Positions 1-7,039 of a stretch of 12,012 bases of DNA are shown here, piece by piece. The stretch's first letter is position 1. Each line of letters starts with the position of its first letter. The notes below the pieces were generated by a model. The model made no database searches, had not been told where the DNA came from, and saw only the letters and a program-made list of their open reading frames with translations. Origin of the DNA: Spirochaetaceae bacterium. Lineage in GTDB: Bacteria > Spirochaetota > Spirochaetia > Treponematales > Breznakiellaceae. Location of the stretch: assembly GCA_031275595.1 (NCBI GenBank), contig JAISOO010000013.1, forward strand, positions 1 through 12,012. The letters run 5' to 3'. The position numbers were made by a program, and so were the translations under genes.

Positions 1-1
1 A

Positions 2-2092
2 GAGGGTAAAGCCCTGGAACTCTTTATGGAGATGACCCGGCGGCTGAGTATTGGGGAGGCGGAGACGAAGGCGGCCTTTACCAAGGCCCTGGACAAACAG
101 AAGGCATATTTTGCCGCGGTAAAGAAGCTGGGGCAGGAGGCCCTGGAAAATGCCCGTAAAGCGGACCGGCCGGTGATCGCCGTCCTGGGCCGGCCCTATA
201 ATGCCTTTACCCCGGAGGCCAATATGGGGATCCCCCGGAAGTTTACCACCCGGGGTTATTCCATCATACCCTTCGACATTCTCCCCTTTGAGGATCAGAA
301 GATCTTCCCCAATATGTACTGGTATTACGGACAGCAGGATGTAAAGTCGGCGAATTTCCTCAAAAACGAGGATAATATCTACGTTACCTATATCACCAAC
401 TTCTCCTGCGCCCCGGATTCTTTTATTCTCCATTACCTCAAGTGGGTGATGGGGCAGAAGCCCTTCTTGGTGCTGGAATTGGACTCCCATTCGGCGGACG
501 CCGGGATAGATACCCGGGTGGAGGCGTTCCTGGACATTATCGACGGTTACCGCTCTAAAAAGACCGGCCTTGAGGGAGAACGGTACGACAATGGATGGCG
601 TTTTGTCTACGACCCATCCGCCGCCGGCGGGGAGAGCATTAGGATCGAAAACGGCAAGACCGGGGAAAAGGTGCCCATCCGGGGCAATAAACGGGTCAAG
701 GTGCTCCTGTCCAACATGGGGGCTATTTCCACCGAATATATGGGTGCTGCGGTGCGGGGTTTAGGCATCAACGCCGAAGCCCTGCCGGTGGCCACCGCCA
801 AAACCGTACAAATCGCCCGGGCCCACGCTTCGGGGAAGGAGTGTGTCCCCAGCCACCTGGTCCTGGGGAGTGCCCTTCAGTTCTTTAACAGCGAAAAGTA
901 TCGCAAGGACGAGCTTTACCTCCTCTTTGTGCCGATTACCACCGGACCCTGCCGGACCGGCCAATACTACGTGTATTATGAAAACCTGTTTAAGGACATG
1001 CGCCTTGAAAACGTGGTGGTTTTTATCCTCTCCGCGGATAACTCCTACACCGAGTTAGGTCCGAATTTCGCCAAGGAAATGTGGAAGGGCCTGGTGCTTT
1101 CCGACTACCTCAAGGATATCCAGACCGCTCTCAAGGCCCTGGCGCGGGATCCGGAGCAGGCCCAGGCGGATTATGAAAAGTCCTGGCGCAAGGTTATGGA
1201 CGCGGTGGAACATGAACCCAAGCGGATATGGAAGGAATTGCGGCAGGTCGCGGAGGACGTAAGGAAGATCCCCCTTAAGCGGCGTCTCACCGACTGTCCC
1301 AAGGTCCTTATCGTAGGGGAGATCTACGTGCGCCGGGACGATTTTGCCGTGGGGGAACTCACGGACCTGATGAGTGAACGGGGGATCGTGGTCAAGGTGG
1401 CGGGGATCTCCGAGTGGATCCACTACCTGGACTTTGTCCGGGAATACGCTTTAAAGAAGCTCATCAAATTGAGAAACCCCGGGACCAGACTCTTCTCCAA
1501 ACCCTGGCGGGATCTTAAAAAGCTGGAAATAGAGGAGTGGTGGAAACATTCGATAGAAAAGAAGGTCCTCTCCATCCTGGAACCTACGGGATTGATCCCC
1601 AAAACGCCCCATGATATGCACGAGATCATGGAGAACACCCAGAAATACTTTGTCAACCTGGAACTCAACTCGGAGATCGCCGTATCCAGCGGGGCCGCCG
1701 CCACCGCCATGGAACAGGGGTATTCGGGAATCGTGAATATTTCTCCCTTCGCCTGCCTTATCGGTCGGGTTATCGAGGGGCTTTTTACCCCCTGGGCCCG
1801 GGAACGGAACTATCCGACCCTCTCGGTAGAGGTGGACGGGAACCTCCTCCCGCCAAATATCGTAAATAAACTCAATATTTTTATGGTTAATGTCCTCCGG
1901 TTTAAGGGCAATACCGATCTTTCCGGGCTTATCGATGCAGCGGGGAGCCATAACCCCCGGTTAAACGAAGCTGTGCCGGAGAACCACCCTGCCGGTTTTT
2001 CGGAGGAGGATCAAGACGATGGAGAACGGGAACTGGCGGCGGTTTCCGCCGGCGGGGGAAGCTCCTGCGAAGGGTGTAACGGCTGTAAGTAA
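2..2092 (+). CDS. Acyl-CoA dehydratase activase-like giant protein, C-terminal part (5' end outside window)
   Basis: The frame is open to the window edge (codons before the first ATG at 26 read EGKALELF), so this is the C-terminal ~696 residues of a longer protein. It resembles the ~1400-residue proteins that join BadF/BadG/HgdC-type activase domains to a DUF2229/HgdB-like 2-hydroxyacyl-CoA dehydratase region; the activase part would lie upstream. Visible family marks are AVLGRPYN, the FSCAPDSF block (Cys codon 407), LDSHSADAGIDTR, GKECVPSH (Cys 842), TGPCRTGQY (Cys 950) and SPFACLIGRV (Cys 1754). These cysteines are plausible Fe-S ligands, by analogy with the dehydratase subunits. A Glu/Asp/Gly-rich linker leads to a terminal CEGCNGCK, a possible extra metal site. 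Expected to be cytosolic and oxygen sensitive. The reaction of these giant forms is not settled, so a substrate cannot be named. Confidence 0.85.
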   Translation, partial: EGKALELFMEMTRRLSIGEAETKAAFTKALDKQKAYFAAVKKLGQEALENARKADRPVIAVLGRPYNAFTPEANMGIPRKFTTRGYSIIPFDILPFEDQKIFPNMYWYYGQQDVKSANFLKNEDNIYVTYITNFSCAPDSFILHYLKWVMGQKPFLVLELDSHSADAGIDTRVEAFLDIIDGYRSKKTGLEGERYDNGWRFVYDPSAAGGESIRIENGKTGEKVPIRGNKRVKVLLSNMGAISTEYMGAAVRGLGINAEALPVATAKTVQIARAHASGKECVPSHLVLGSALQFFNSEKYRKDELYLLFVPITTGPCRTGQYYVYYENLFKDMRLENVVVFILSADNSYTELGPNFAKEMWKGLVLSDYLKDIQTALKALARDPEQAQADYEKSWRKVMDAVEHEPKRIWKELRQVAEDVRKIPLKRRLTDCPKVLIVGEIYVRRDDFAVGELTDLMSERGIVVKVAGISEWIHYLDFVREYALKKLIKLRNPGTRLFSKPWRDLKKLEIEEWWKHSIEKKVLSILEPTGLIPKTPHDMHEIMENTQKYFVNLELNSEIAVSSGAAATAMEQGYSGIVNISPFACLIGRVIEGLFTPWARERNYPTLSVEVDGNLLPPNIVNKLNIFMVNVLRFKGNTDLSGLIDAAGSHNPRLNEAVPENHPAGFSEEDQDDGERELAAVSAGGGSSCEGCNGCK

Positions 2093-2097
2093 TCAAC

Positions 2098-3015
2098 ATG
2101 AAGATCAATTCCGACCTGAAATGGGCTCTGGTTCTGTCCGGAGGGGGAGCCAGAGGGTTTGCCCACATTGGTATTCTTAACGCTTTTTCCGCTCTGGGCT
2201 TTCCCCGGCCTTCTTTGGTGGTGGGAACTTCCATGGGGGCCATTGTGGGGGGGCTTTATGCCTGCGGGATGGAGAGCGGGGAGCTTACCCAGTTTGCCCG
2301 GGAATTTGACCTGCGAAAACATCTGGACGGATTTGCCTATAAGTTTGATGGCCCCCTGGGCAAGGTGGTCCAGACCGGTCAAATTTTGGGGAACCTCGCG
2401 GCCCGGCCCGGGATGGATTCGGGACAGCGGATCCTGGAACTCCTGGAGAACCTCTCCGGGGGAAAAACCTTTGAGGAGACCCGGATTCCCTTCCGCTGCA
2501 ATGCCGTGGACATCGTGGAGGGTAGGGAAGTGGTGTTTTCCTCCGGTTCCGTTGCCCGGGCAATGCGGGCGTCCATGTCTTTTCCCGTATTTTTTGAGCC
2601 CCTTCGGGAAGGTGACCGGCTTCTGGTAGACGGAGGCTTGGCCGATAATCTGCCGGTTTACATAGCCCGGGCAGCGGGATATAAAAGGATCCTGGCGGTG
2701 GATGTGGGGGATTTCAAAGTCCGGTCCGCCCAGAGCTTACGGACCGGAATGGAGGTCCTTTTCCGGGTCTTCGATGTGACCTTTCATATTCTTAAACAAC
2801 GGAAAAAGAAGGCGACCTTTACCATTCATACCGGCGGTACGGCGACTCCCTTCTCTTTTTCCCGGGCCGCCTCCATCATTCAAATCGGGGAGCGGCTTGT
2901 CCTGGAACAGGAAAGGCTGATTCGGGCTTTTTTCGGCACCGGCCCGGAGGCGTTTTTTATCCGGCGGCAGTACCGGGAATGCGGCGTCCGGACGAACGAG
3001 GCTGCTGTCGGATAA
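2098..3015 (+). CDS. Patatin-like phospholipase (RssA-type)
   Basis: A 305-residue patatin-family serine hydrolase that probably removes acyl chains from lipids. The three defining blocks are present: the oxyanion-hole loop SGGGARGFAHIGIL (residues 14-27), the nucleophile elbow GTSMG with Ser45, and the DGG triad with Asp178, which completes the Ser-Asp dyad. No signal peptide or membrane segment is evident, so a cytosolic or membrane-associated role fits the short bacterial RssA/YchK-like proteins better than a secreted toxin. The ATG lies five bases after the preceding stop, with only a weak Shine-Dalgarno, so translation is probably coupled to the upstream gene. The ~100 residues after the DGG are basic (HILKQRKKKATF) and may contact membranes. 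The physiological substrate is unknown. Confidence 0.9.
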   Translation: MKINSDLKWALVLSGGGARGFAHIGILNAFSALGFPRPSLVVGTSMGAIVGGLYACGMESGELTQFAREFDLRKHLDGFAYKFDGPLGKVVQTGQILGNLAARPGMDSGQRILELLENLSGGKTFEETRIPFRCNAVDIVEGREVVFSSGSVARAMRASMSFPVFFEPLREGDRLLVDGGLADNLPVYIARAAGYKRILAVDVGDFKVRSAQSLRTGMEVLFRVFDVTFHILKQRKKKATFTIHTGGTATPFSFSRAASIIQIGERLVLEQERLIRAFFGTGPEAFFIRRQYRECGVRTNEAAVG

Positions 3016-3058
3016 AAAACGCCTCCGGATCGCGGGAAGTCTGTTATGGAGGATGTTT

Positions 3059-3958
3059 ATGGAGAGGTTGAATAAAAACATCGAAGCCTTGGTTGCTTCC
3101 TATGGCCGCTACGGCCTGGTGAATCAAACCGGCGGTTCAAACCTGCCCAGCCGGGATAGTATTGACGATATACTCCACGGCCTGGACGAACTCATCTTCC
3201 CCGGGTTCCGGGAAAATGAGGGGCTGGATCATGATAATCTGCAATTTATCACCGCCGAGCGGGTTTACCATATCGCCCGGGAACTGATCCGGGAAGTGGA
3301 AAAAAGCCTGGTTTTTTCCAGCCGGAAGCCCGGCAGCTCCGGAGGTGGAAAAAATGCCTGCGGGAGCGAAGGCTGCCATGCGGCGGCGGAACTTATCGTC
3401 AATGATTTTTTTGACGAACTTCCCCGGATTCGCCGGGCTCTTGCCTTGGATATGGAGGCCGCCTTTAAGGGGGATCCCGCTGCAAAAAGTACTGAAGAGG
3501 TTATTGTCTCCTATCCGGGATTCGAGGCCATCACGGTTCACCGGCTGGCCCACTTTTTTTGGGTCCGGGAAGTGCCTCTGATCCCCCGGATCATGAGTGA
3601 GCTGGTCCATGGCAGTACCGGCATTGATATCCATCCGGGGGCTCAAATCGGGGATTCCTTTTTTATCGACCACGGTACCGGGGTGGTCATCGGGGAAACC
3701 ACGGTGATTGGAAAAAATGTCAAACTCTATCAGGGGGTAACCCTGGGGGCCCTTTCGGTAAAAAAGGAAGAGGCCGATAAAAAACGGCATCCCACCATCG
3801 AAGACGATGTGACCATCTATTCCGGGGCTACCATCCTGGGAGGCCGGACCGTCATTGGCCGGGGCTGTACCATAGGGGGCAATGTCTGGCTTACCGAATC
3901 GGTACCTCCCCACACCATGGTGTACACTAAAACCGATCAAGCGGTAAAATCGTGGTAG
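3059..3958 (+). CDS. cysE: Serine O-acetyltransferase
   Basis: Transfers acetyl from acetyl-CoA to L-serine, the committed step of cysteine synthesis. The C-terminal third is a left-handed beta-helix of hexapeptide repeats with the family signature: GIDIHPGAQIG, then IDHGTGVVIGET (catalytic Asp204-His205 counted from this start), QGVTLGALS, KKRHPTIEDDV and GGNVWL. The N-terminal ~190 residues are helical, as in the ~300-residue EpsC-like forms. An ATG at 3053 directly abuts GGAGG (3048-3052), while the in-frame ATG at 3059 has it 6 bases upstream, so 3059 is chosen (299 aa); the longer reading adds only Met-Phe. Two oddities: a Gly/Ser-rich insert with CGSEGCH (Cys101, Cys106, His107), and an end in AVKSW without the terminal Ile that docks CysE into cysteine synthase. 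No cysK is in the window. The gene is 43 bases after the patatin gene and probably shares its transcript. Confidence 0.93.
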   Translation: MERLNKNIEALVASYGRYGLVNQTGGSNLPSRDSIDDILHGLDELIFPGFRENEGLDHDNLQFITAERVYHIARELIREVEKSLVFSSRKPGSSGGGKNACGSEGCHAAAELIVNDFFDELPRIRRALALDMEAAFKGDPAAKSTEEVIVSYPGFEAITVHRLAHFFWVREVPLIPRIMSELVHGSTGIDIHPGAQIGDSFFIDHGTGVVIGETTVIGKNVKLYQGVTLGALSVKKEEADKKRHPTIEDDVTIYSGATILGGRTVIGRGCTIGGNVWLTESVPPHTMVYTKTDQAVKSW

Positions 3959-4118
3959 GCCGGTCTGCCGGATAGGGGCTTTTTCCTGAGAAGCCGCAAG
4001 AGCCGGTAACAGGCCCATCGGTTTTAGAACCGGCCCGTTTGTCCGGTATTTCAGAAAACCCCAGACGTTTAAAACGTAATAATGCCCTTGATATACCCAT
4101 CCGATTTATTTATTAGAG

Positions 4119-4221
4119 TTGTTCAGAAACTTCAGTTTCTGAACAAATTCCGCTGAAAAAAGCAAAATGCGGAGCATTTTGCAGGACTTGTTCAAGAACC
4201 AACCGGGTTCTTGAACAAGTC
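4119..4221 (-). repeat. Three-hairpin composite intergenic repeat, copy 1
   Basis: Three perfect hairpins stand side by side. At 4119-4146 arms TTGTTCAGAAAC/GTTTCTGAACAA close on TTCA. At 4162-4182 GCAAAATGC/GCATTTTGC closes on GGA. At 4185-4221 GACTTGTTCAAGAACC pairs with its complement around AACCG. The first has the tip AACTTCAGTT and the third AACCAACCGGGTT. Read on the minus strand these are AACTGAAGTT and AACCCGGTTGGTT, the same tips seen at 11491-11605, in the same order and at nearly the same spacing (2 bases, then 15 bases). The minus strand is therefore taken as the element's forward orientation. Arm sequences differ from the other copy but remain complementary. Its function is unknown. 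Confidence 0.8.
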
Positions 4222-4323
4222 TATTGACTTTAAAAATGCTTCACCATTCATCCTGGCCAAATTGAATTCCTCACACATTACGAATGCCCTAAAGTCTCAC
4301 ATAAAAACCTGACCGAAAACCTA

Positions 4324-4352
4324 TTGTTCCTCCTTATTTCTTGGGATACAAT
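4324..4352 (+). promoter_or_regulatory. Candidate sigma70 promoter of the glycosyltransferase-HAD operon
   Basis: TTGTTC (4324-4329, 3 of 6 to consensus) and TACAAT (4347-4352, 5 of 6) are separated by 17 bases. The predicted start near 4359 falls on the AAGGGGG Shine-Dalgarno (4358-4364), which is 5 bases before the GTG at 4370, so the leader would be extremely short. The spacing supports it, but the -35 is weak. Confidence 0.4.
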
Positions 4353-4369
4353 GGGCTAAGGGGGATGGG

Positions 4370-5794
4370 GTGAAAATCGCGTTGGTACATTATCACTTGC
4401 ACCGGGGGGGCGTAACTTCGGTGATCTATAACCAGGCCCAGGCCCTCTTGGAAGGAGGGGATGAGGTCCTGATTATTACCGGAGATGAGTGCCCGGCGGA
4501 CGCTCCTTTTCCCGGTGTATGTGTCAAGGCGCTTCAGTATGACCGTCCCGGTACGCCGGAGGCTCCGGCGCGGGATTCGGAGGAAGGGGCCCGAAATCTG
4601 GCGGATTCCCTCCTGCGGGCCATGGAAAGCCATTGGGGGATACCTGCGGATATTATCCATGTCCATAATCCTCTGATCCAGAAAAACGCCGCCCTGGTAC
4701 CCGCCGTGAATATTTTAACCGGCCAGGGACTTCGTTTTTTATTACAAAACCACGATCTGGCCGAAGATTTTCGGCCGGATGTATACATGGTTCATGATGA
4801 ATACCCGGAAAACTGCCATTACGCGGTGATCAACAGCCGGGATTATTCTTTTCTCCACCGGGCGGGACTCAAGACCGCGGGGCTCCATTTATTGCCCAAT
4901 GAGGTATCTCCCCTGGATGCCGCTCCGGGGCTGGAGCAAAAGCGTTACCTCTATCCGGTTCGGGGTATTAAGCGAAAAAATCTTGGGGAAGCCCTGTTTT
5001 TGTCCCTCTTTATTCCCAAGGGAAAAACTATTGCCGTTACCCTTCCCCCTAATTCTGAAAAGGACCATCGGGTCTACCGGTTCTGGGTTGGGCTTGCGGA
5101 GGAACTCAGGCTGCCCGTGGAATTTGGAATAGGTTCCACCGATACTTTTTCCCGTATTATCGGCAGCGCCTCTTGTGTTATTACCACCTCGGTAAAGGAG
5201 GGATTCGGGTTTTCTTTTCTTGAGCCCTGGACCGCCGGCCGGGCGGTGATAGGCAGGCGGATCGATTATGTTTGCAAAGATTTTGAGGAAGCCGGGGTAC
5301 GGTTTGATTCCCTCTATTCTTCTATCAATATTCCCATGGTTTATATTTCCCAGGCCATGCTCCGTAAAAAAATGGATCATACCATAGCCGGGGTTTATGA
5401 GGCCTTTGGTCTTGAACCGCCCCATTATATTATCAAAATGTTGAACGATGAACTTTTTTCCCGGGATGAACTCGATTTCGGCCGTATGGACGAGGATTCC
5501 CAGGAATATATCATCCGTACCATGGTTTCCAATGAAGCGGTGTTCCGGGATATCGCGGAAGTTAATCCCTTCCTTACGGAACTTGCCGGGTGGCGGCCTG
5601 ACGAAGACCTTATTACCCGGAACCGGGAGGTCATATCCAATGTCTACGGCAGGGACCGGATCCGTCAAAAAATGCGAGAGGTTTATCAGGCGGTGCACAC
5701 CACCCCGGTGGTTCATAAAATTTCAAAAACCATGCTTCTGGAACTGTACCTGGATCCTTTGCGCTTATCCTTAGTTGAGGTAGGGAATGAATGA
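4370..5794 (+). CDS. GT4-like (GT-B fold) glycosyltransferase
   Basis: A 474-residue cytosolic sugar transferase. The N-terminus MKIALVHYHLHRGGV has the first beta strand and Gly-rich loop of GT-B enzymes of family GT4. Middle blocks DIIHVHNPL and LQNHDLAEDFRP carry His residues typical of the acceptor side. YPVRGIKRKNLGEAL is the start of the C-terminal nucleotide-sugar domain, and VKEGFGFSFLEPWTAGRAV gives the E-x7-E motif (Glu277, Glu285) that contacts the donor. About 120 residues after that motif form an unusual C-terminal extension with no recognised domain. GTG is the likely start because AAGGGGG lies 5 bases before it. The gene ends inside the next gene (8-base overlap), so the HAD hydrolase is translationally coupled. 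The linkage suggests a sugar-phosphate product that the HAD enzyme then dephosphorylates; donor and acceptor cannot be told from the sequence. Confidence 0.82.
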   Translation: MKIALVHYHLHRGGVTSVIYNQAQALLEGGDEVLIITGDECPADAPFPGVCVKALQYDRPGTPEAPARDSEEGARNLADSLLRAMESHWGIPADIIHVHNPLIQKNAALVPAVNILTGQGLRFLLQNHDLAEDFRPDVYMVHDEYPENCHYAVINSRDYSFLHRAGLKTAGLHLLPNEVSPLDAAPGLEQKRYLYPVRGIKRKNLGEALFLSLFIPKGKTIAVTLPPNSEKDHRVYRFWVGLAEELRLPVEFGIGSTDTFSRIIGSASCVITTSVKEGFGFSFLEPWTAGRAVIGRRIDYVCKDFEEAGVRFDSLYSSINIPMVYISQAMLRKKMDHTIAGVYEAFGLEPPHYIIKMLNDELFSRDELDFGRMDEDSQEYIIRTMVSNEAVFRDIAEVNPFLTELAGWRPDEDLITRNREVISNVYGRDRIRQKMREVYQAVHTTPVVHKISKTMLLELYLDPLRLSLVEVGNE

Positions 5795-6710
5795 AGCCCA
5801 ACGGGACAGGTTTATCTCCCTGATCCGGAACGCTTCGCCCCCCATATTTCTGCCAGAGTCCCCGAAGCTTGGTCCGGCTCTGGAAGCCCTGGTATATCCC
5901 GGTGTCAAAAGCCCTCTCCAGGGGATCCGGGCGGTCCTTTTCGACATCTACGGGACCCTTTTTACTTCCGCCGCCGGGGATATAGGTTCCGGGGACGGGG
6001 TGCAGCGGGGAGACCTTGACGCCATTGCCCGGGAGTATCTTCCGGGCTGTACTGGGGAAGCGCTTCAAAAGCATTTCTATGAAGCGGTATGTCAGGCCCA
6101 CGCCCGGCTTTACCCCCGGACCCCCTATCCGGAGATTAAGGTCGAGGAAGTTTGGGCATCCCTGTTTCGGGGGGCCTTAGCCCGGTATGGTATAACCGGT
6201 ATTGATCCGGAAGAATTCGCCCTCCGGTACGAATTGGCGGTGAACCCGGTTTTCCCGAAACCGGGCATTCCGGATCTTTTTGAAAAACTCAAAAAACTCC
6301 CGATGATTTTGGGACTCATCTCCAACGCCCAATTTTTTACCCCCCTTTTATTTGAGGCTTTTTTTGATAAATCCCCGGAAGCGCTTGGTTTTGATCCCCG
6401 GCTCCTCATCTATTCCTTTGAGGCAGGGGAGGCAAAACCTTCACCGGCTCTTTTTAAAAAGGCGGCGGACCGGCTCGGTTCCCGGGGCATTTCTCCGGAT
6501 ACCGTTCTTTTTGTGGGGAATGATATGCTGAAGGACATCTACGGCGCCGTTTCCGCAGGCTTTAAAACCGCCCTTTTTGCCGGAGACGGCCGATCCTTAC
6601 GGCTTCGGGAGGGAAACCCCTTGACGGAAAAAATCCTGCCCGATGGTATCATCCTTTTCTTGTCCGATATTCCCGCTATGATAGGCGGGGCTGTTTCAGA
6701 ATCCGGGTAA
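5787..6710 (+). CDS. HAD-superfamily hydrolase with large cap domain
   Basis: A 307-residue haloacid-dehalogenase-fold enzyme, probably a phosphatase. Motif I is FDIYGTLF with nucleophile Asp53; the usual second Asp (general acid) is Tyr55, as in haloacid dehalogenases and some HAD proteins of unsettled function. Motif II is LISNAQ (Ser179), motif III EAKPSP (Lys217), and motif IV VGNDMLKD (Asp246, Asp250). Residues ~65-165 between motifs I and II are the helical cap. About 45 residues precede motif I, an N-terminal extension uncommon in this family. The ATG overlaps the end of the glycosyltransferase gene by 8 bases and has GAGG 6 bases upstream. Coupling suggests that it acts on the glycosyltransferase's product or substrate. 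Given Tyr55, a dehalogenase-like or non-phosphatase role is possible; substrate unknown. Confidence 0.82.
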   Translation: MNEAQRDRFISLIRNASPPIFLPESPKLGPALEALVYPGVKSPLQGIRAVLFDIYGTLFTSAAGDIGSGDGVQRGDLDAIAREYLPGCTGEALQKHFYEAVCQAHARLYPRTPYPEIKVEEVWASLFRGALARYGITGIDPEEFALRYELAVNPVFPKPGIPDLFEKLKKLPMILGLISNAQFFTPLLFEAFFDKSPEALGFDPRLLIYSFEAGEAKPSPALFKKAADRLGSRGISPDTVLFVGNDMLKDIYGAVSAGFKTALFAGDGRSLRLREGNPLTEKILPDGIILFLSDIPAMIGGAVSESG

Positions 6711-6713
6711 ACA

Positions 6714-6736
6714 TTTTTAGCGGCTCCTGCTAAAAA
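6714..6736 (+). terminator. AT-rich hairpin after the HAD gene, possible weak terminator
   Basis: TTTTTAGC and GCTAAAAA form an 8-bp stem around a 7-base loop, starting 3 bases after the HAD stop. There is no clean U tract after the stem (AATTATT follows), so termination would be inefficient. It might instead be an RNA-stabilising end. Confidence 0.4.
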
Positions 6737-6781
6737 ATTATTCCCCCATGCCGAATATTAAACGAAGATGAAACCAGTGGA

Positions 6782-7027
6782 GTGAAAAGGTTGTTTTCTC
6801 AAGAGATGAGCGATTTGATTTTTAAGGTAATCACCTCGTGGCAGGTTATCGTGGTTACGGTGGCCCTGGTAGTTTATTGTTTTCTGGTTAACGCCGCGGC
6901 CCGGCTAAACAGCAAAACCAGGATGAAACGCCCCTCCGTACCTAAAAAAGACAACCGGGTCCTTCCCCCCTCGGAACCATCGCCGGAGAAAGGAAACGAG
7001 GGGGATGAGCTGGGACTTGAGGAGTAG
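6782..7027 (+). CDS. Small single-pass membrane protein, unknown function
   Basis: An 81-residue protein with one clear hydrophobic segment at about residues 17-40 (ITSWQVIVVTVALVVYCFLVNAAA), followed directly by positive charges (R41, K45, R47, K49, R50). By the positive-inside rule the tail faces the cytoplasm. That tail is Pro- and charge-rich and ends acidic (GDELGLEE). It is too long for a signal peptide alone and has no cleavage motif. The GTG at 6782 is a weak start because GGAG overlaps it. In-frame TTG at 6791 (with GGAG 8 bases upstream) or ATG at 6806 are alternatives; both keep the membrane segment. I do not recognise the family. It follows the HAD gene by 71 bases in the same direction, and its stop is 12 bases from the convergent helicase stop. 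Confidence 0.6.
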   Translation: MKRLFSQEMSDLIFKVITSWQVIVVTVALVVYCFLVNAAARLNSKTRMKRPSVPKKDNRVLPPSEPSPEKGNEGDELGLEE

Positions 7028-7039
7028 CCGCTTTACCGG

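Larger units (their letters stand above)
3959..4369. other. Intergenic region between cysE and the glycosyltransferase gene
   Basis: This 411-base stretch carries no convincing gene. Just after cysE there are weak hairpins: CGGTT/AACCG at 4019-4032, and ACCGG/CCGGT a few bases later, followed by a short T-containing stretch. Either could end the upstream transcript, but neither is a textbook terminator. At 4119-4221 lies the three-hairpin repeat described separately. From 4222 to about 4320 the DNA is AT-rich with nothing recognised. The last ~45 bases hold the candidate promoter and ribosome-binding site of the next gene. Confidence 0.6.

Noticed and set aside
2098..3015. Patatin protein as an effector of an anti-phage signalling (CBASS-like) system.
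   Set aside because: No cyclase or other defence partner adjacent; neighbours are a dehydratase activase and cysE, and the length and motifs fit housekeeping RssA-type proteins.
3137..4018. Long minus-strand open frame opposite cysE (293 codons).
   Set aside because: It is the shadow of a GC-rich gene with strong family motifs on the plus strand; its translation is rich in Pro, Gly and Phe and matches no family I recognise.
4119..4221. Integron attC sites, since arms vary while structure is kept.
   Set aside because: The conserved bases are at the hairpin tips, not at the stem ends as in attC, and the GTTRRRY/RYYYAAC core boxes are missing; no integrase or cassette genes nearby.
4119..4221. 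CRISPR-like repeat array.
   Set aside because: The hairpins are not identical to each other, there are no regular spacers, and no cas genes are present.
4889..5716. Minus-strand open frame (275 codons) opposite the glycosyltransferase gene.
   Set aside because: Shadow frame; the plus strand has clear GT-B motifs and a start with a ribosome-binding site.
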